A DNA stretch of 64,000 nt. Origin: an uncultured Opitutaceae bacterium. GTDB taxonomy: Bacteria > Verrucomicrobiota > Verrucomicrobiia > Opitutales > Opitutaceae. This document shows, piece by piece, positions 1 through 9,373 of this stretch. The notes below the pieces were generated by a model that did no database searches, was not told the DNA's origin, and saw nothing but the letters and a program-made list of their open reading frames with translations. Position 1 is the first letter of the stretch, and the number at the start of each line of letters is the position of its first letter. A program made the translations under genes and the position numbers. The stretch lies in the NCBI GenBank assembly GCA_937958045.1, contig CALFXL010000066.1, forward strand, positions 62,001 through 126,000, given 5' to 3'.

Positions 1-1
1 C

Positions 2-499
2 GCCGTGATCGGTGGCGGCGACAGCGCGGCCGAGGAAGCGCTTTTCCTCACGCGTTTCGCGAGCAAAGTTTATCTCGTTCATCGCCGCGACACTTTGCGC
101 GCGTCGAAGATCATGGCCGATCGCGCGACGTCGCACCCGAAGATCGAAATGGTGTGGGACAGCGCTCCGACCGAAGTGCTCGGCGTGGCCGAAGGCGCGG
201 TCAGCGGCTTGAAGGTGAAAAACGTGAAAACCGGCGCAGATCGCGTGCTGCCGGTGAAGGGCGTTTTTGTCGCCATCGGCCACGTGCCCAACACCGGCCC
301 GTTCGCCTCCGCGCTCGATGTGGACGAAAACGGTTATTTCAAGCCGCTCACCGGTTCACAGGTGCAGACGAAGGTCCCCGGCGTATATGTCGCGGGCGAT
401 TGCGCGGACCATGTTTACCGCCAGGCCATCACGGCCGCCGGCATGGGTTGCCAAGCCGCCATCGAAGCCGAGCGCTGGCTCGCCGAGCACGGCGGTTAA
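2..499 (+). CDS. trxB: Thioredoxin-disulfide reductase, C-terminal part (5' end outside window)
   Basis: Flavoprotein that uses NADPH to reduce thioredoxin in the cytoplasm. The visible 165 residues start inside the NADPH-binding domain (GGGDSAAEEA, then the HRRD stretch that contacts the 2'-phosphate of NADPH) and run through the second FAD-binding segment (GVYVAGDC) to a normal C-terminus AAIEAERWLAEHGG. The reading frame is open at the left edge, so the FAD-binding start and the CxxC redox centre lie upstream of the window. Related flavoproteins such as ferredoxin-NADP reductases share the fold, but the HRRD and AGDC context fits TrxB best. It converges on the acetyltransferase gene that follows. 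Confidence 0.9.
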   Translation, partial: AVIGGGDSAAEEALFLTRFASKVYLVHRRDTLRASKIMADRATSHPKIEMVWDSAPTEVLGVAEGAVSGLKVKNVKTGADRVLPVKGVFVAIGHVPNTGPFASALDVDENGYFKPLTGSQVQTKVPGVYVAGDCADHVYRQAITAAGMGCQAAIEAERWLAEHGG

Positions 500-534
500 G
501 CGACACCGCGAGCAACTCGCGCAAAATCTCAATG

Positions 535-565
535 ATCGACGGCGCTCACGGCCGAGGCCGTCGAT
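535..565. terminator. Hairpin between convergent trxB and acetyltransferase genes
   Basis: ATCGACGGC at 535-543 pairs perfectly with GCCGTCGAT at 557-565 across a 13-base loop. It lies 36 bases after the trxB stop and directly before the stop of the oppositely oriented gene, so it may serve both. There is no good T-run, so termination strength is uncertain. Confidence 0.55.
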
Positions 566-567
566 TG

Positions 568-1101
568 TCAGCCTTGCAGGCGGCGCAGAAACATAATCGC
601 GGCGTCTTTAAAACCTTCGCGGCGGAAAAACGCGTGCGCGCTTTCGTTGCGGATACCGGATTCGAGGATCACGTTTTTTAATCCCGCCGTACGCATCTCC
701 GCCACCGCAGCGTCCATGAGCCGCGTGCCAATGCCGCGCCCGCGAGCCCGAGCGTCGACGACGATGTCTTCAACGACACCATAACGATGCCGCAGATCGA
801 AACGCAGCACCGCGACGCCCAACATGCGGCGTCCTTGCGTCGCCACGATCACTCCTCCCGTTCCGCGACGGCGGCGGCCAATCGCATGCTTTAAGTCCTC
901 CGCCAACAGCGAGCGGCGGAAGTGCGCCCAGCGTCGCGTGTGTTCGGCACGATGTTCGATCACCTCCGAGTGCGTGATGTAATTGGTTTTGGTGTTTTCC
1001 TGAATGATCGCCACCACGGTGCGCAAACGGCGGGCGGTCGACAGAAACTCGCAGGTGACATCGGCACGGATGCGGAGTGAAGGAAGTTCGGAGGTATGCA
1101 T
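568..1101 (-). CDS. GNAT family N-acetyltransferase
   Basis: Predicted acetyl-CoA-dependent N-acetyltransferase of 177 residues; the substrate is unknown. The GNAT core is recognisable in the last 90 residues: a beta strand VVEDIVVDARARG, the pyrophosphate-binding loop RGRGIGTRL, the helix MDAAVAEMRTAG, and the closing strand with NESAHAFFRREGF. The start was placed at the ATG at 1101. The frame stays open for about 50 more codons upstream, but that extension is Arg-rich and unlike any domain. The gene faces trxB and is divergent from the Fur-family regulator gene. Confidence 0.8.
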   Translation of the reverse strand: MHTSELPSLRIRADVTCEFLSTARRLRTVVAIIQENTKTNYITHSEVIEHRAEHTRRWAHFRRSLLAEDLKHAIGRRRRGTGGVIVATQGRRMLGVAVLRFDLRHRYGVVEDIVVDARARGRGIGTRLMDAAVAEMRTAGLKNVILESGIRNESAHAFFRREGFKDAAIMFLRRLQG

Positions 1102-1326
1102 GCGGATGAGCCGGCTAACGACCGCCGACTCGTAGCAGTTTTTTGGAGCCCGAGACGCTCGTTCGAGCCTTATGCCGAGGCGAGTTCTGTTCGAACCACC
1201 GCTCCTGTATAAGTCGCCATGATAATCCGCCTCAGGCCCTGCGAACACGCGCCCTCTCAAACGCGATAAGTTAGCCGCTGACCACCTCGCAGAAGTAAGC
1301 CTCCGCCAGCCCCGGCATGATTTTAA

Positions 1327-1371
1327 TTAGAATTATTCCAATTCCGACTTGCCTATTTAGAATTATTCCAA
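1327..1371 (+). promoter_or_regulatory. Two PerR/Fur-type operator boxes on a 30-bp period
   Basis: The 15-mer TTAGAATTATTCCAA occurs at 1327-1341 and again at 1357-1371, exactly 30 bp apart (about three helical turns, so on the same face). Each is a near-perfect 7-1-7 palindrome, with TTAGAAT pairing against ATTCCAA at 6 of 7 positions, and matches the Bacillus PerR box consensus TTATAATnATTATAA in spacing and most bases. The boxes lie 18-62 bp before the ATG of the PerR/Fur gene, in an AT-rich patch within GC-rich DNA. This suggests autoregulation, and control of the downstream suf genes if they are co-transcribed. Confidence 0.75.
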
Positions 1372-1388
1372 TTCTTTCTCCAACTTCC

Positions 1389-1826
1389 ATGTCCACCACC
1401 GCCCATTCCCACTCCCCTCACGAGTCGCTTGTCCAGCGCCTCGCCGACAGCGGTCTGCGCGCCACGCCGCAGCGCGAGGTGGTTTACAATATCCTCCTCC
1501 AGAAACGCGATCATCCCACTGCGGATGAAGTATTTGCGCGTGTTAAACCCGAGCTTCCCGGCATTTCGCTCGCCACGGTTTACAACTGCTTGGAAACGCT
1601 CGTGCAATGCGATCTCGTCCGCGCGGTCAATTTCGAGCGCGGGCCGACGCGTTATTGCCCGAATCTGAAGCCACACGCGCACTTTCACGACGAACGCTCC
1701 GGCGCGACTTACGATGTCGATCTGCCCGAGGGCTTGATCGATCAGCTCAAGAGTATCCTCCCGCCCGGTTTCCACGCCTCTGCCGTCGAAATCACTTTCC
1801 GCGGCGAGTCGAAGTCCCTGCGCTAA
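1389..1826 (+). CDS. Fur-superfamily transcriptional repressor, PerR-like
   Basis: Metal-dependent DNA-binding regulator of 145 residues. The winged helix is clear: LRATPQREVVYNIL, HPTADEVF, and recognition helix SLATVYNCLETL. Aligned by eye to Bacillus PerR, the regulatory-metal ligands H37, H91, H93 and D104 correspond to H42, H96, H98 and D109, whereas D85 is replaced by C90. The four cysteines of the structural zinc site are absent: the first pair becomes D101/S104 and the C-terminus has no CxxC. The N-terminus is His-rich. Start taken at ATG 1389, after the two operator boxes; a start at 1317 would translate the operators. It sits 48 bp before sufC, suggesting a regulator of Fe-S assembly that responds to peroxide or iron. 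PerR versus Fur subtype is inferred from the boxes. Confidence 0.85.
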   Translation: MSTTAHSHSPHESLVQRLADSGLRATPQREVVYNILLQKRDHPTADEVFARVKPELPGISLATVYNCLETLVQCDLVRAVNFERGPTRYCPNLKPHAHFHDERSGATYDVDLPEGLIDQLKSILPPGFHASAVEITFRGESKSLR

Positions 1827-1874
1827 GCGACTTCGCATCCACTCCCGACCACTCACCTTTTTATTTTCCACTCA

Positions 1875-2645
<771 letters not shown>

Positions 2646-2702
2646 CGCCGCACCCAACAGCGCACTCCCAATTTGAAATGAACTAAAGCCGCACTCTGAC
2701 CC

Positions 2703-2747
2703 TTGGACGTTGGACGCTCGATGTTGAGCGTTCGGCGTTCGGGATTG
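2703..2747. repeat. Heptad low-complexity repeat in the sufC-sufB spacer
   Basis: From 2703 the sequence runs as six consecutive 7-base units that vary around TTSGRCG, the first two identical (TTGGACG), then ends in TTG. It fills most of the spacer between sufC and the sufB ribosome binding site. It is non-coding here: sufC has stopped and sufB has not begun. Its architecture recalls the other low-complexity spacers at 4235-4317, 22893-22995 and 45676-45762, although the units differ. Confidence 0.7.
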
Positions 2748-2761
2748 TCCGCGGCCCTTCC

Positions 2762-2766
2762 GGAGG
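2762..2766 (+). promoter_or_regulatory. Strong Shine-Dalgarno site of sufB
   Basis: GGAGG at 2762-2766, 7 bases before the ATG at 2774, is one of the few textbook ribosome binding sites in the window and fixes the sufB start. Confidence 0.75.
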
Positions 2767-2773
2767 AACCGAT

Positions 2774-4228
<1,455 letters not shown>

Positions 4229-4234
4229 CGCATC

Positions 4235-4317
4235 GAAGAGTGAAAATGGAAGAGTGAATGGTGAAAGCCATCCGCACCTCCGTTTTCACCCTTCACTCTT
4301 CACCATTCACTATTTTC
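4235..4317. repeat. Low-complexity inverted repeat in the sufB-sufD spacer
   Basis: Two GAAGAGTGAA-type units (4235-4248 and 4249-4267) are followed after a 15-base loop by an inverted copy (4283-4301, continuing to 4317). The inner arms, 4249-4267 and 4283-4301, pair at 17 of 19 positions; the outer parts pair imperfectly. This makes a long hairpin ending 4 bases before the sufD ATG. In-frame upstream start codons inside the repeat (for example 4258) are not credible, because they would translate the hairpin. Possible roles are mRNA processing or differential expression within the suf operon. Confidence 0.8.
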
Positions 4318-4320
4318 AGC

Positions 4321-5640
4321 ATGTCTGCAGTCCTCTCCCCCACATCCTCCGCCACCGGCATCACCGCCGCGCGCTTCGGCGCCCACGTCGCGCAACGCAA
4401 CAACCTCCCGAAATGGTGGCTCGATGCGAAACAAGCCGCGTGGAACCAATTCGTCGCGCTCCCGTATCCGACGCGCAAGGACGAGCTCTGGCGCTTCTCC
4501 AACATCCAAGGCGTGACCCTCGACAATATCGAGGTCGCCGAGCCCGCCGCCGGTTCGCCCGCCGCGCCCGCGCTGCCGTCGTTTAACCGCACCGCCGAGC
4601 TCGTCTTCGCCAACAATCACCTCGCTTCGCGCACCGCATTGCCCGCCGAGCTCTCGGCCAAGGGAGTCATCTTCAGCCCGCTCGAAGAAGCGCTCGTAAA
4701 ACACGGCGATGTCGTTCGCGCGTATTTCCAAAAACACCCGGCTGCGCTCGGCGGCGAAAAATTCGCCAACCTCAACACCGCCCTCGCCTCCAGCGGCGCC
4801 TTCCTCTTCGTGCCCAAGGGCGTCGAGATCGCGGCGCCCTTCGTCGTGCAGCACATCGCCAGCGGCGAAAACAAGGCCATCTTCCCGCACACGCTCGTCA
4901 TCCTCGAAGATCAGGCGAAGGCCACGGTCGTCGAGTTCTTCGCGAGCGCTGAAGCGTCTGTCCGCAACTTCGCCTCAGGCGTCAACGATCTCCACGCAAG
5001 CACCGGCGCGCAGCTCACGTATGTCGGCGCGCAAAACTGGTCCGACAACACCCTCGCGATCCACAGCAACAGCATCATCGCGCAAAAAGACGCCCGCGTC
5101 CTCTCGCTCAACGTCCACCTCGGTGGCAAACAAGCGCGCCACGAATCGCACAGCCGCCTCCAAGGCCCGGGTGCGCATTCCGAGATGCTTTCGCTCACCG
5201 TCGCACAGGGCTCGCAGGAGTTCGACCAACGCACGCTGCAGACGCATCAAGCGCCTCACACGAGTTCCAATTTGCTGTACAAAAACGCGCTTCTCGACGC
5301 CGCTCGCACGATCTTCTCGGGCCTGATCATCGTCGAAAAAGACGCGCAGAAAACCGACGCCTACCAGAGCAACCGCAACCTCATGCTCAGCGACGACGCC
5401 GAGGCCAACAGTCTCCCCGGCCTCGAAATCGAGGCCAACGACGTCCGCTGCACGCATGGCGCCACCAGCGCCCGCGTTCCCGCCGAGCAGGAGTTTTATC
5501 TGGAATCCCGCGGCATCAAACCCGCGCAAGCGAACGAACTGCTCGTCTTCGGGTTCTTCGAGGAAGTCCTCGGCAAACTCGATAATGAGGAATTGCAGGA
5601 GATACTCCGCGGTCTCATCCGCGCCAAACTCGCGCGCTAA
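4321..5640 (+). CDS. sufD: Fe-S cluster assembly protein SufD
   Basis: Partner of SufB in the SufBC2D scaffold; helps with iron entry and cluster formation. 439 residues from ATG 4321, a usual length. The conserved core is visible: NTALASSGAFLFVPKGVEI, YVGAQNWSDNT, the His-containing HLGGKQARHESHSRL, and the C-terminal CTHGATSARVPAEQEFYLESRGI with the conserved Cys-Thr-His-Gly, which in SufD provides a cluster-site histidine. No clear Shine-Dalgarno site precedes it; instead the start abuts the hairpin repeat ending at 4317. Last gene of the suf operon; a strong terminator follows. Confidence 0.96.
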   Translation: MSAVLSPTSSATGITAARFGAHVAQRNNLPKWWLDAKQAAWNQFVALPYPTRKDELWRFSNIQGVTLDNIEVAEPAAGSPAAPALPSFNRTAELVFANNHLASRTALPAELSAKGVIFSPLEEALVKHGDVVRAYFQKHPAALGGEKFANLNTALASSGAFLFVPKGVEIAAPFVVQHIASGENKAIFPHTLVILEDQAKATVVEFFASAEASVRNFASGVNDLHASTGAQLTYVGAQNWSDNTLAIHSNSIIAQKDARVLSLNVHLGGKQARHESHSRLQGPGAHSEMLSLTVAQGSQEFDQRTLQTHQAPHTSSNLLYKNALLDAARTIFSGLIIVEKDAQKTDAYQSNRNLMLSDDAEANSLPGLEIEANDVRCTHGATSARVPAEQEFYLESRGIKPAQANELLVFGFFEEVLGKLDNEELQEILRGLIRAKLAR

Positions 5641-5682
5641 AAACACTTCCCATCGGATCTCGCGATCCGTTGTGAGCTGATC

Positions 5683-5723
5683 AAGTGACGGAGTCCGCAA
5701 GCCGGCTCCGTCACTTCGTTTTT
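5683..5723 (+). terminator. Rho-independent terminator of the suf operon
   Basis: AAGTGACGGAG at 5683-5693 pairs perfectly with CTCCGTCACTT at 5706-5716, 12-base loop, followed by T5 at 5719-5723. A small extra hairpin (CGGATC/GATCCG, 5654-5669) precedes it. Confidence 0.9.
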
Positions 5724-5724
5724 A

Positions 5725-6250
5725 TCATCCCGCAGCGACAAATCCCGTCGAGGGGCCTCAAGAACAGCCTCCCTGCGCGCACATCGAGTACCGCTTACCG
5801 CAGTATTCATTTACTGGATACACGCATGCGCGATCCTCATCGCCAACATTCCACGCAGTAAAAATCGCACTAGGGAAAAAGTCCCTAGCCGCTCCCGGAG
5901 ACAACCACAACACGTTGAAAGATAAAGAAATTAGGCGATTAAACTAAAATATCCGCCTTCAGTCTCAATCGCGAGGGCGAACAAACTCATTGACGAAAGC
6001 CGCCCACTCTCCTTTTGGACGGACACTTGTCGTCGAACCATACCCCCTCAGTGGCCGACGTCATTTTCACCCGTGATTTCTTTCCCCACCTAGGAACCTT
6101 TTGGATTCTTCCGCGTCCCTGCGGGGACACGTGCCCCTTCGTATAGCTGTTTGCATTTACCCCTCTCCATCACGCGTCTGCTTTCCGCGATGACTTTCCT
6201 CCGCGCAACCCCGCGCGGGTGAAAAACACAACAACAACCCCACCCCATAC
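5725..6250 (+). other. Long non-coding leader upstream of the pectate lyase gene
   Basis: About 525 bases with no credible gene, more AT-rich than the flanks in its middle part (5930-5990). It contains a perfect inverted repeat CTAGGGA-AAAAG-TCCCTAG (5870-5888), one YGGATACA word (5815-5822), and a CCTAGG palindrome inside TTTCCCCACCTAGGAACC (6081-6098). It is probably the promoter and control region of the secreted pectate lyase gene. Confidence 0.5.
5870..5888. promoter_or_regulatory. Inverted repeat CTAGGGA/TCCCTAG upstream of pectate lyase
   Basis: Perfect 7-base arms (5870-5876 and 5882-5888) around AAAAG. Its TAGGG/CCCTA arms resemble those of the repeat upstream of the PEP-CTERM gene (31061-31093). 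It may be an operator or a leader hairpin; the function is not shown. Confidence 0.45.
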
Positions 6251-6907
6251 ATGAAAGACATCGGTCAACGCGCTCTGCGCGCTCTCACGGCCCTCGCTGG
6301 CCTCGCCATCGTATCCTCCGCCACCGCGGCCACGATCACCATCACCAGCACCATCGTCATCCCCGCCGGCTCCACCTACAATGGTAACGGCAACACCATC
6401 AAAGCCTCTGGCATGGGAGACGGCAGCCAGAACGAAAGTCAGAAACCGTTCTTCCGCCTCAACGCAGAATCGTGGCTGCGCAATGTGAAGCTCGCCGCTC
6501 CTGGCGTCGACGGCTGTCACTTCTACGGCAACGGCACGATGAACGAAGTCACGTGGCAGGACGTCGGCGAAGATCAGTTCACCGTCAAGTCCGGCGGCAA
6601 CTGCTGGGTCTCCGGCGGCGCCGCTTATGCTGCGGCGGATAAATTCGGCCAAGCCAATGCGGCGACTTGGGTGACGCTCTACTATCACCTGCAAGACAAC
6701 GGCCTGAAGAACATCCGGCAAAACGGCGGTTCCACATACACGTGCAACTTCTACTACGACAACAACACCGCCCGGAACACACGCGAAGCGATCGGCCGCA
6801 CCGATTCTTCCACCACGCGTTTCGGTCGCCGCAACATGACGGTGCAGAACTTCTCCGGCAGTCGCGGTTGGTGGTATGGCCGCGACTCCCAGGCGTTCAC
6901 TTACTGA
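6251..6907 (+). CDS. Secreted pectate lyase, polysaccharide lyase family 3
   Basis: Extracellular or periplasmic enzyme that cleaves polygalacturonate by beta-elimination. 218 residues with a signal peptide (LRALTALAGLAIVSSATAA, cleavage near residue 27). The mature part is a single small PL3 beta-helix: GNGNTIKASGMGDGSQNESQKPFFRL, then WLRNVKLAAPGVDGCHFYGNGTMNEVTWQDVGEDQFTVK, closely matching the PL3 consensus with the acidic calcium-binding cluster DVGED. No carbohydrate-binding module. It stands alone after a long leader, and the next four genes are unrelated repeat proteins. Together with GH106 and the DUF6250 lipoprotein elsewhere in the window it points to pectin and rhamnogalacturonan use. 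Confidence 0.88.
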   Translation: MKDIGQRALRALTALAGLAIVSSATAATITITSTIVIPAGSTYNGNGNTIKASGMGDGSQNESQKPFFRLNAESWLRNVKLAAPGVDGCHFYGNGTMNEVTWQDVGEDQFTVKSGGNCWVSGGAAYAAADKFGQANAATWVTLYYHLQDNGLKNIRQNGGSTYTCNFYYDNNTARNTREAIGRTDSSTTRFGRRNMTVQNFSGSRGWWYGRDSQAFTY

Positions 6908-6967
6908 GTCAGCACTGACCAGTAACTCGTAAGCACGCGCGCACGGTTGCTTTCCGTCCGCGCGTTG

Positions 6968-7005
6968 CGCGACGCGCAGGGTGAACCCCGACCTTGCGCG
7001 TCGCG
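6968..7005. promoter_or_regulatory. Perfect 11-bp inverted repeat between pectate lyase and repeat-protein cassette
   Basis: CGCGACGCGCA at 6968-6978 pairs perfectly with TGCGCGTCGCG at 6995-7005; the 16-base loop contains a further GGG/CCC pairing. No T-run follows. It lies 60 bases after the lyase stop and 18 bases before the ATG at 7024, so it could end the first transcript or shape the leader of the next. Confidence 0.55.
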
Positions 7006-7023
7006 CCCCTCCTGTTCGCCAAC

Positions 7024-8172
7024 ATGAAAGGCACCCTCCTCAGTGTCGTTCTCTGCCTCGGCGCAGCCGCCGTCGGTTTTCTCGCGGGTCAGAAGCACCG
7101 CACCGCACCGTCCGCCACGCTCGCCAAGGCTGAAGCGATCCGCGACGTCACCGCGTCCGCCGCACCCACACAAGATAACACAAGCGACGCTTCGTCGCAG
7201 GCCGACATTCAATCGCGCTGGGATGCGTTGTTCGCCGAAGCCAACACACCCGCGCGCAACCGTCAGCTCGCCGCTTTGATCGAGGACATCGCGCGCACCG
7301 ATCCTCAACGCGCGCTCGCGCTCGCACAGGCGGTCGAAGATTGGCGACTTCGCTCGCTGCTTCGCAATGCCGCCGTGCGCGGCTGGGCACAAACCGCTCC
7401 GGATGCCGCCGCCGATTGGGCGCTCACCGCGCGCGAAAACGAACGCCGCGAAGTTGTCGAAGCGCTTCTGCAAGGCGCCGCGCACAATCCCGACGAAGCC
7501 GTTCGCGTCGCCCGACGCCTCTGCGAATCCGATCCCGCGCTGAGCACCGACTACGGCCAATACACGGTCGCCGCGCTCGCCGATCAGGGAGCGTTCGATG
7601 CCGCCGTGCGTTTCAGCACCGAGATCGGCGTCGCAAGACAACCTTTTCTTCTCAAATCCGCCTTCTTCCAGTGGGCGCGCAACCAACCCGAACGCGCGCT
7701 CGATGAACTCGAAAAACTCTCCGATCCCATCGCGCGCAACCTCGCCCGCGGGGAAGCCATCGCAGGTTGGGCCTGGGCCGATGCACGGGCTGTCGCGGAA
7801 CATGCCATGCAACTTCCCGCCGGCGCCGATCGCCGCCAGATGCTCGCCGAAGCGCTCCCGTTGTGGGTCGAACGCGACCCGCACGGCGCCGCCGAATGGA
7901 TCGCTCAAGCCGATCGCCCCGCCGACGTCGATGCCGGCGTCGAAGCGATGGCCAATCTCCAATCGTTGATCACCCAACAACCCACGCTCGCCCTCGAACT
8001 TGCCGCGAGCATTTCCGATCCCGCCCGCCGCCGCGAGACCCAGCGCAATGTCTTCCGCCAATGGGCGCAGAACGACCGCGCGGCCGCGCAACGTTTCGCC
8101 GCTTCCGCTCCCGACCCGCAAGACCGCGCCACCTTCGCCGGCGAAATACAAGATCTCTGGCCCGATGATTGA
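7024..8172 (+). CDS. Membrane-anchored helical-repeat protein, paralogue A
   Basis: Unrecognised 382-residue protein. An N-terminal hydrophobic segment (LLSVVLCLGAAAVGFLAG, residues 4-21) suggests a signal anchor with the rest outside the cytoplasm. After a low-complexity linker it is all-helical, with units of roughly 30-40 residues built on a W-A-x-x-DP-x-x-A pattern (RTDPQRALALAQ, GWAQTAPDAAADWAL, QWARNQPERALDEL, LWVERDPHGAAEWI), a superhelix like TPR/HEAT/SEL1 proteins, probably for protein binding. Start at ATG 7024; an in-frame TTG at 6994 falls in the preceding hairpin. It is collinear along its length with the next gene, indicating tandem duplication, and begins a four-gene cassette with two ankyrin proteins. 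No enzymatic motif seen. Confidence 0.75.
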   Translation: MKGTLLSVVLCLGAAAVGFLAGQKHRTAPSATLAKAEAIRDVTASAAPTQDNTSDASSQADIQSRWDALFAEANTPARNRQLAALIEDIARTDPQRALALAQAVEDWRLRSLLRNAAVRGWAQTAPDAAADWALTARENERREVVEALLQGAAHNPDEAVRVARRLCESDPALSTDYGQYTVAALADQGAFDAAVRFSTEIGVARQPFLLKSAFFQWARNQPERALDELEKLSDPIARNLARGEAIAGWAWADARAVAEHAMQLPAGADRRQMLAEALPLWVERDPHGAAEWIAQADRPADVDAGVEAMANLQSLITQQPTLALELAASISDPARRRETQRNVFRQWAQNDRAAAQRFAASAPDPQDRATFAGEIQDLWPDD

Positions 8173-8178
8173 CCGATC

Positions 8179-9366
8179 ATGACGTATTCAAAAAATAAAT
8201 ACGACAGATCCTCGCGCTCTTCGCGACGTCTCCTCGCAAACACAGCCGCCATCGTGCTCGCAGGTCTTCTCGGTTATGTCGGCGGACGTCTTCCATCGTC
8301 CGAAAACGCCGAGCCTGCTTCGCCTGCGGCTCGGCCATCGACATCGTTCGACAACGCATTTTCTCAAAACGAGCCCGCTTCGTGGGACGATCGTTGGCAG
8401 TCCGCGAGTCAACATCCCGTCAGTCCCGCCGCCACACGCGATCGCGAAGCGATACTCGAAGACCTCGCGCGGACCGATCCGCAACGCGCGCTGCAGCTCG
8501 CGCTGGCGGAGAAAAACTGGCTCGTCCGCGATCGCCTCCGTGCGGCAGCTCTGCGCGGTTGGGGCGCGGTTGCCCCCGACGCCGCCGTCGAATGGGCACT
8601 CGCGCAATCGACCGCCGGTGATCGCATGCAATGCGTGGAAGCCGCGCTCACCGGCGCCGCCGAACAACCCGCCGAAGCCACGCGCGTCGGACTGCAAGTG
8701 TGTTCATCCGATCCCATCGCAGCCGGCGCATACGGGCACACGTTGATCAACGCGCTGGTCGAGCGCACCGGAGACTTTGAAGCCGCCACGCAGTTCGCCA
8801 TCGCCGCCCGCATGGTCGATCGCCAGGCGTTCCTGCTCGACTCCGCTTTCTATCAATGGGCGCAACACGATCCCGTCCGCGCGCGCCAGGAGTTTTCCCG
8901 CATCGAAGATCCCGCCGTACGCAGCGCAGCGCTCAAAGGAGTGATCGAGGGGTGGGCGGATTCCGATCCGCGACAGCTCGCTGACTTCGCACAAGCGCTT
9001 CCTTCGGGCGACGATCGCACGCAAGCGCTTGCCGTCGCTTTGCCCAAATGGGCGCAGAAAGATCCCGAAAGTCTGCTGCAATGGGTGGGCGGGCTCGACC
9101 CGGATCCTGCGTTTGACCGCGGTTTCGCCGCGATCGCGCAACAACCTGCTCTGCTCGCCCAGCAACCGGAGATCGCGATGGATATCGTCGAAAACATCGT
9201 CGATCCCGTGCATCGCACGCTCGCCCGTCAAAACACTTTCTATCAATGGGCGCTCGAAAATCCAGCCGCCGCTCGCGCGTACGCGCAAAAGCACCCCAAC
9301 CCTGAGCTCCGCGAGAGTTTTCTAGACGATGTCGCCATTGCCGAAAACGCCCGCCTCAAACCGTGA
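8179..9366 (+). CDS. Membrane-anchored helical-repeat protein, paralogue B
   Basis: 395 residues, starting 6 bases after the stop of paralogue A. A basic N-terminus is followed by a hydrophobic helix (LLANTAAIVLAGLLGYVGG, about residues 18-36), then a linker and the same helical-repeat architecture as paralogue A. Matching blocks include LARTDPQRALQLAL, LRGWGAVAPDAAVEWAL, LLDSAFYQWAQHDPVRA and ALPKWAQKDPESLLQWV. Likely exported and membrane-tethered. The role is unknown; the order and spacing suggest co-expression with paralogue A and the two ankyrin proteins. Confidence 0.75.
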   Translation: MTYSKNKYDRSSRSSRRLLANTAAIVLAGLLGYVGGRLPSSENAEPASPAARPSTSFDNAFSQNEPASWDDRWQSASQHPVSPAATRDREAILEDLARTDPQRALQLALAEKNWLVRDRLRAAALRGWGAVAPDAAVEWALAQSTAGDRMQCVEAALTGAAEQPAEATRVGLQVCSSDPIAAGAYGHTLINALVERTGDFEAATQFAIAARMVDRQAFLLDSAFYQWAQHDPVRARQEFSRIEDPAVRSAALKGVIEGWADSDPRQLADFAQALPSGDDRTQALAVALPKWAQKDPESLLQWVGGLDPDPAFDRGFAAIAQQPALLAQQPEIAMDIVENIVDPVHRTLARQNTFYQWALENPAAARAYAQKHPNPELRESFLDDVAIAENARLKP

Positions 9367-9373
9367 TTTACTC

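Noticed and set aside
2703..2747. CRISPR array
   Set aside because: Units are only 7 bases with no spacers, and no cas genes are present.
4258..4320. Upstream start for sufD
   Set aside because: It would translate the inverted repeat into a low-complexity peptide; ATG 4321 leads directly into the SufD sequence.
9329..9373. ATG start for the large ankyrin gene overlapping paralogue B
   Set aside because: It would place about 15 polar residues before a good signal peptide and overlap the previous gene by 38 bases; GTG 9374 fits better, though not proven.
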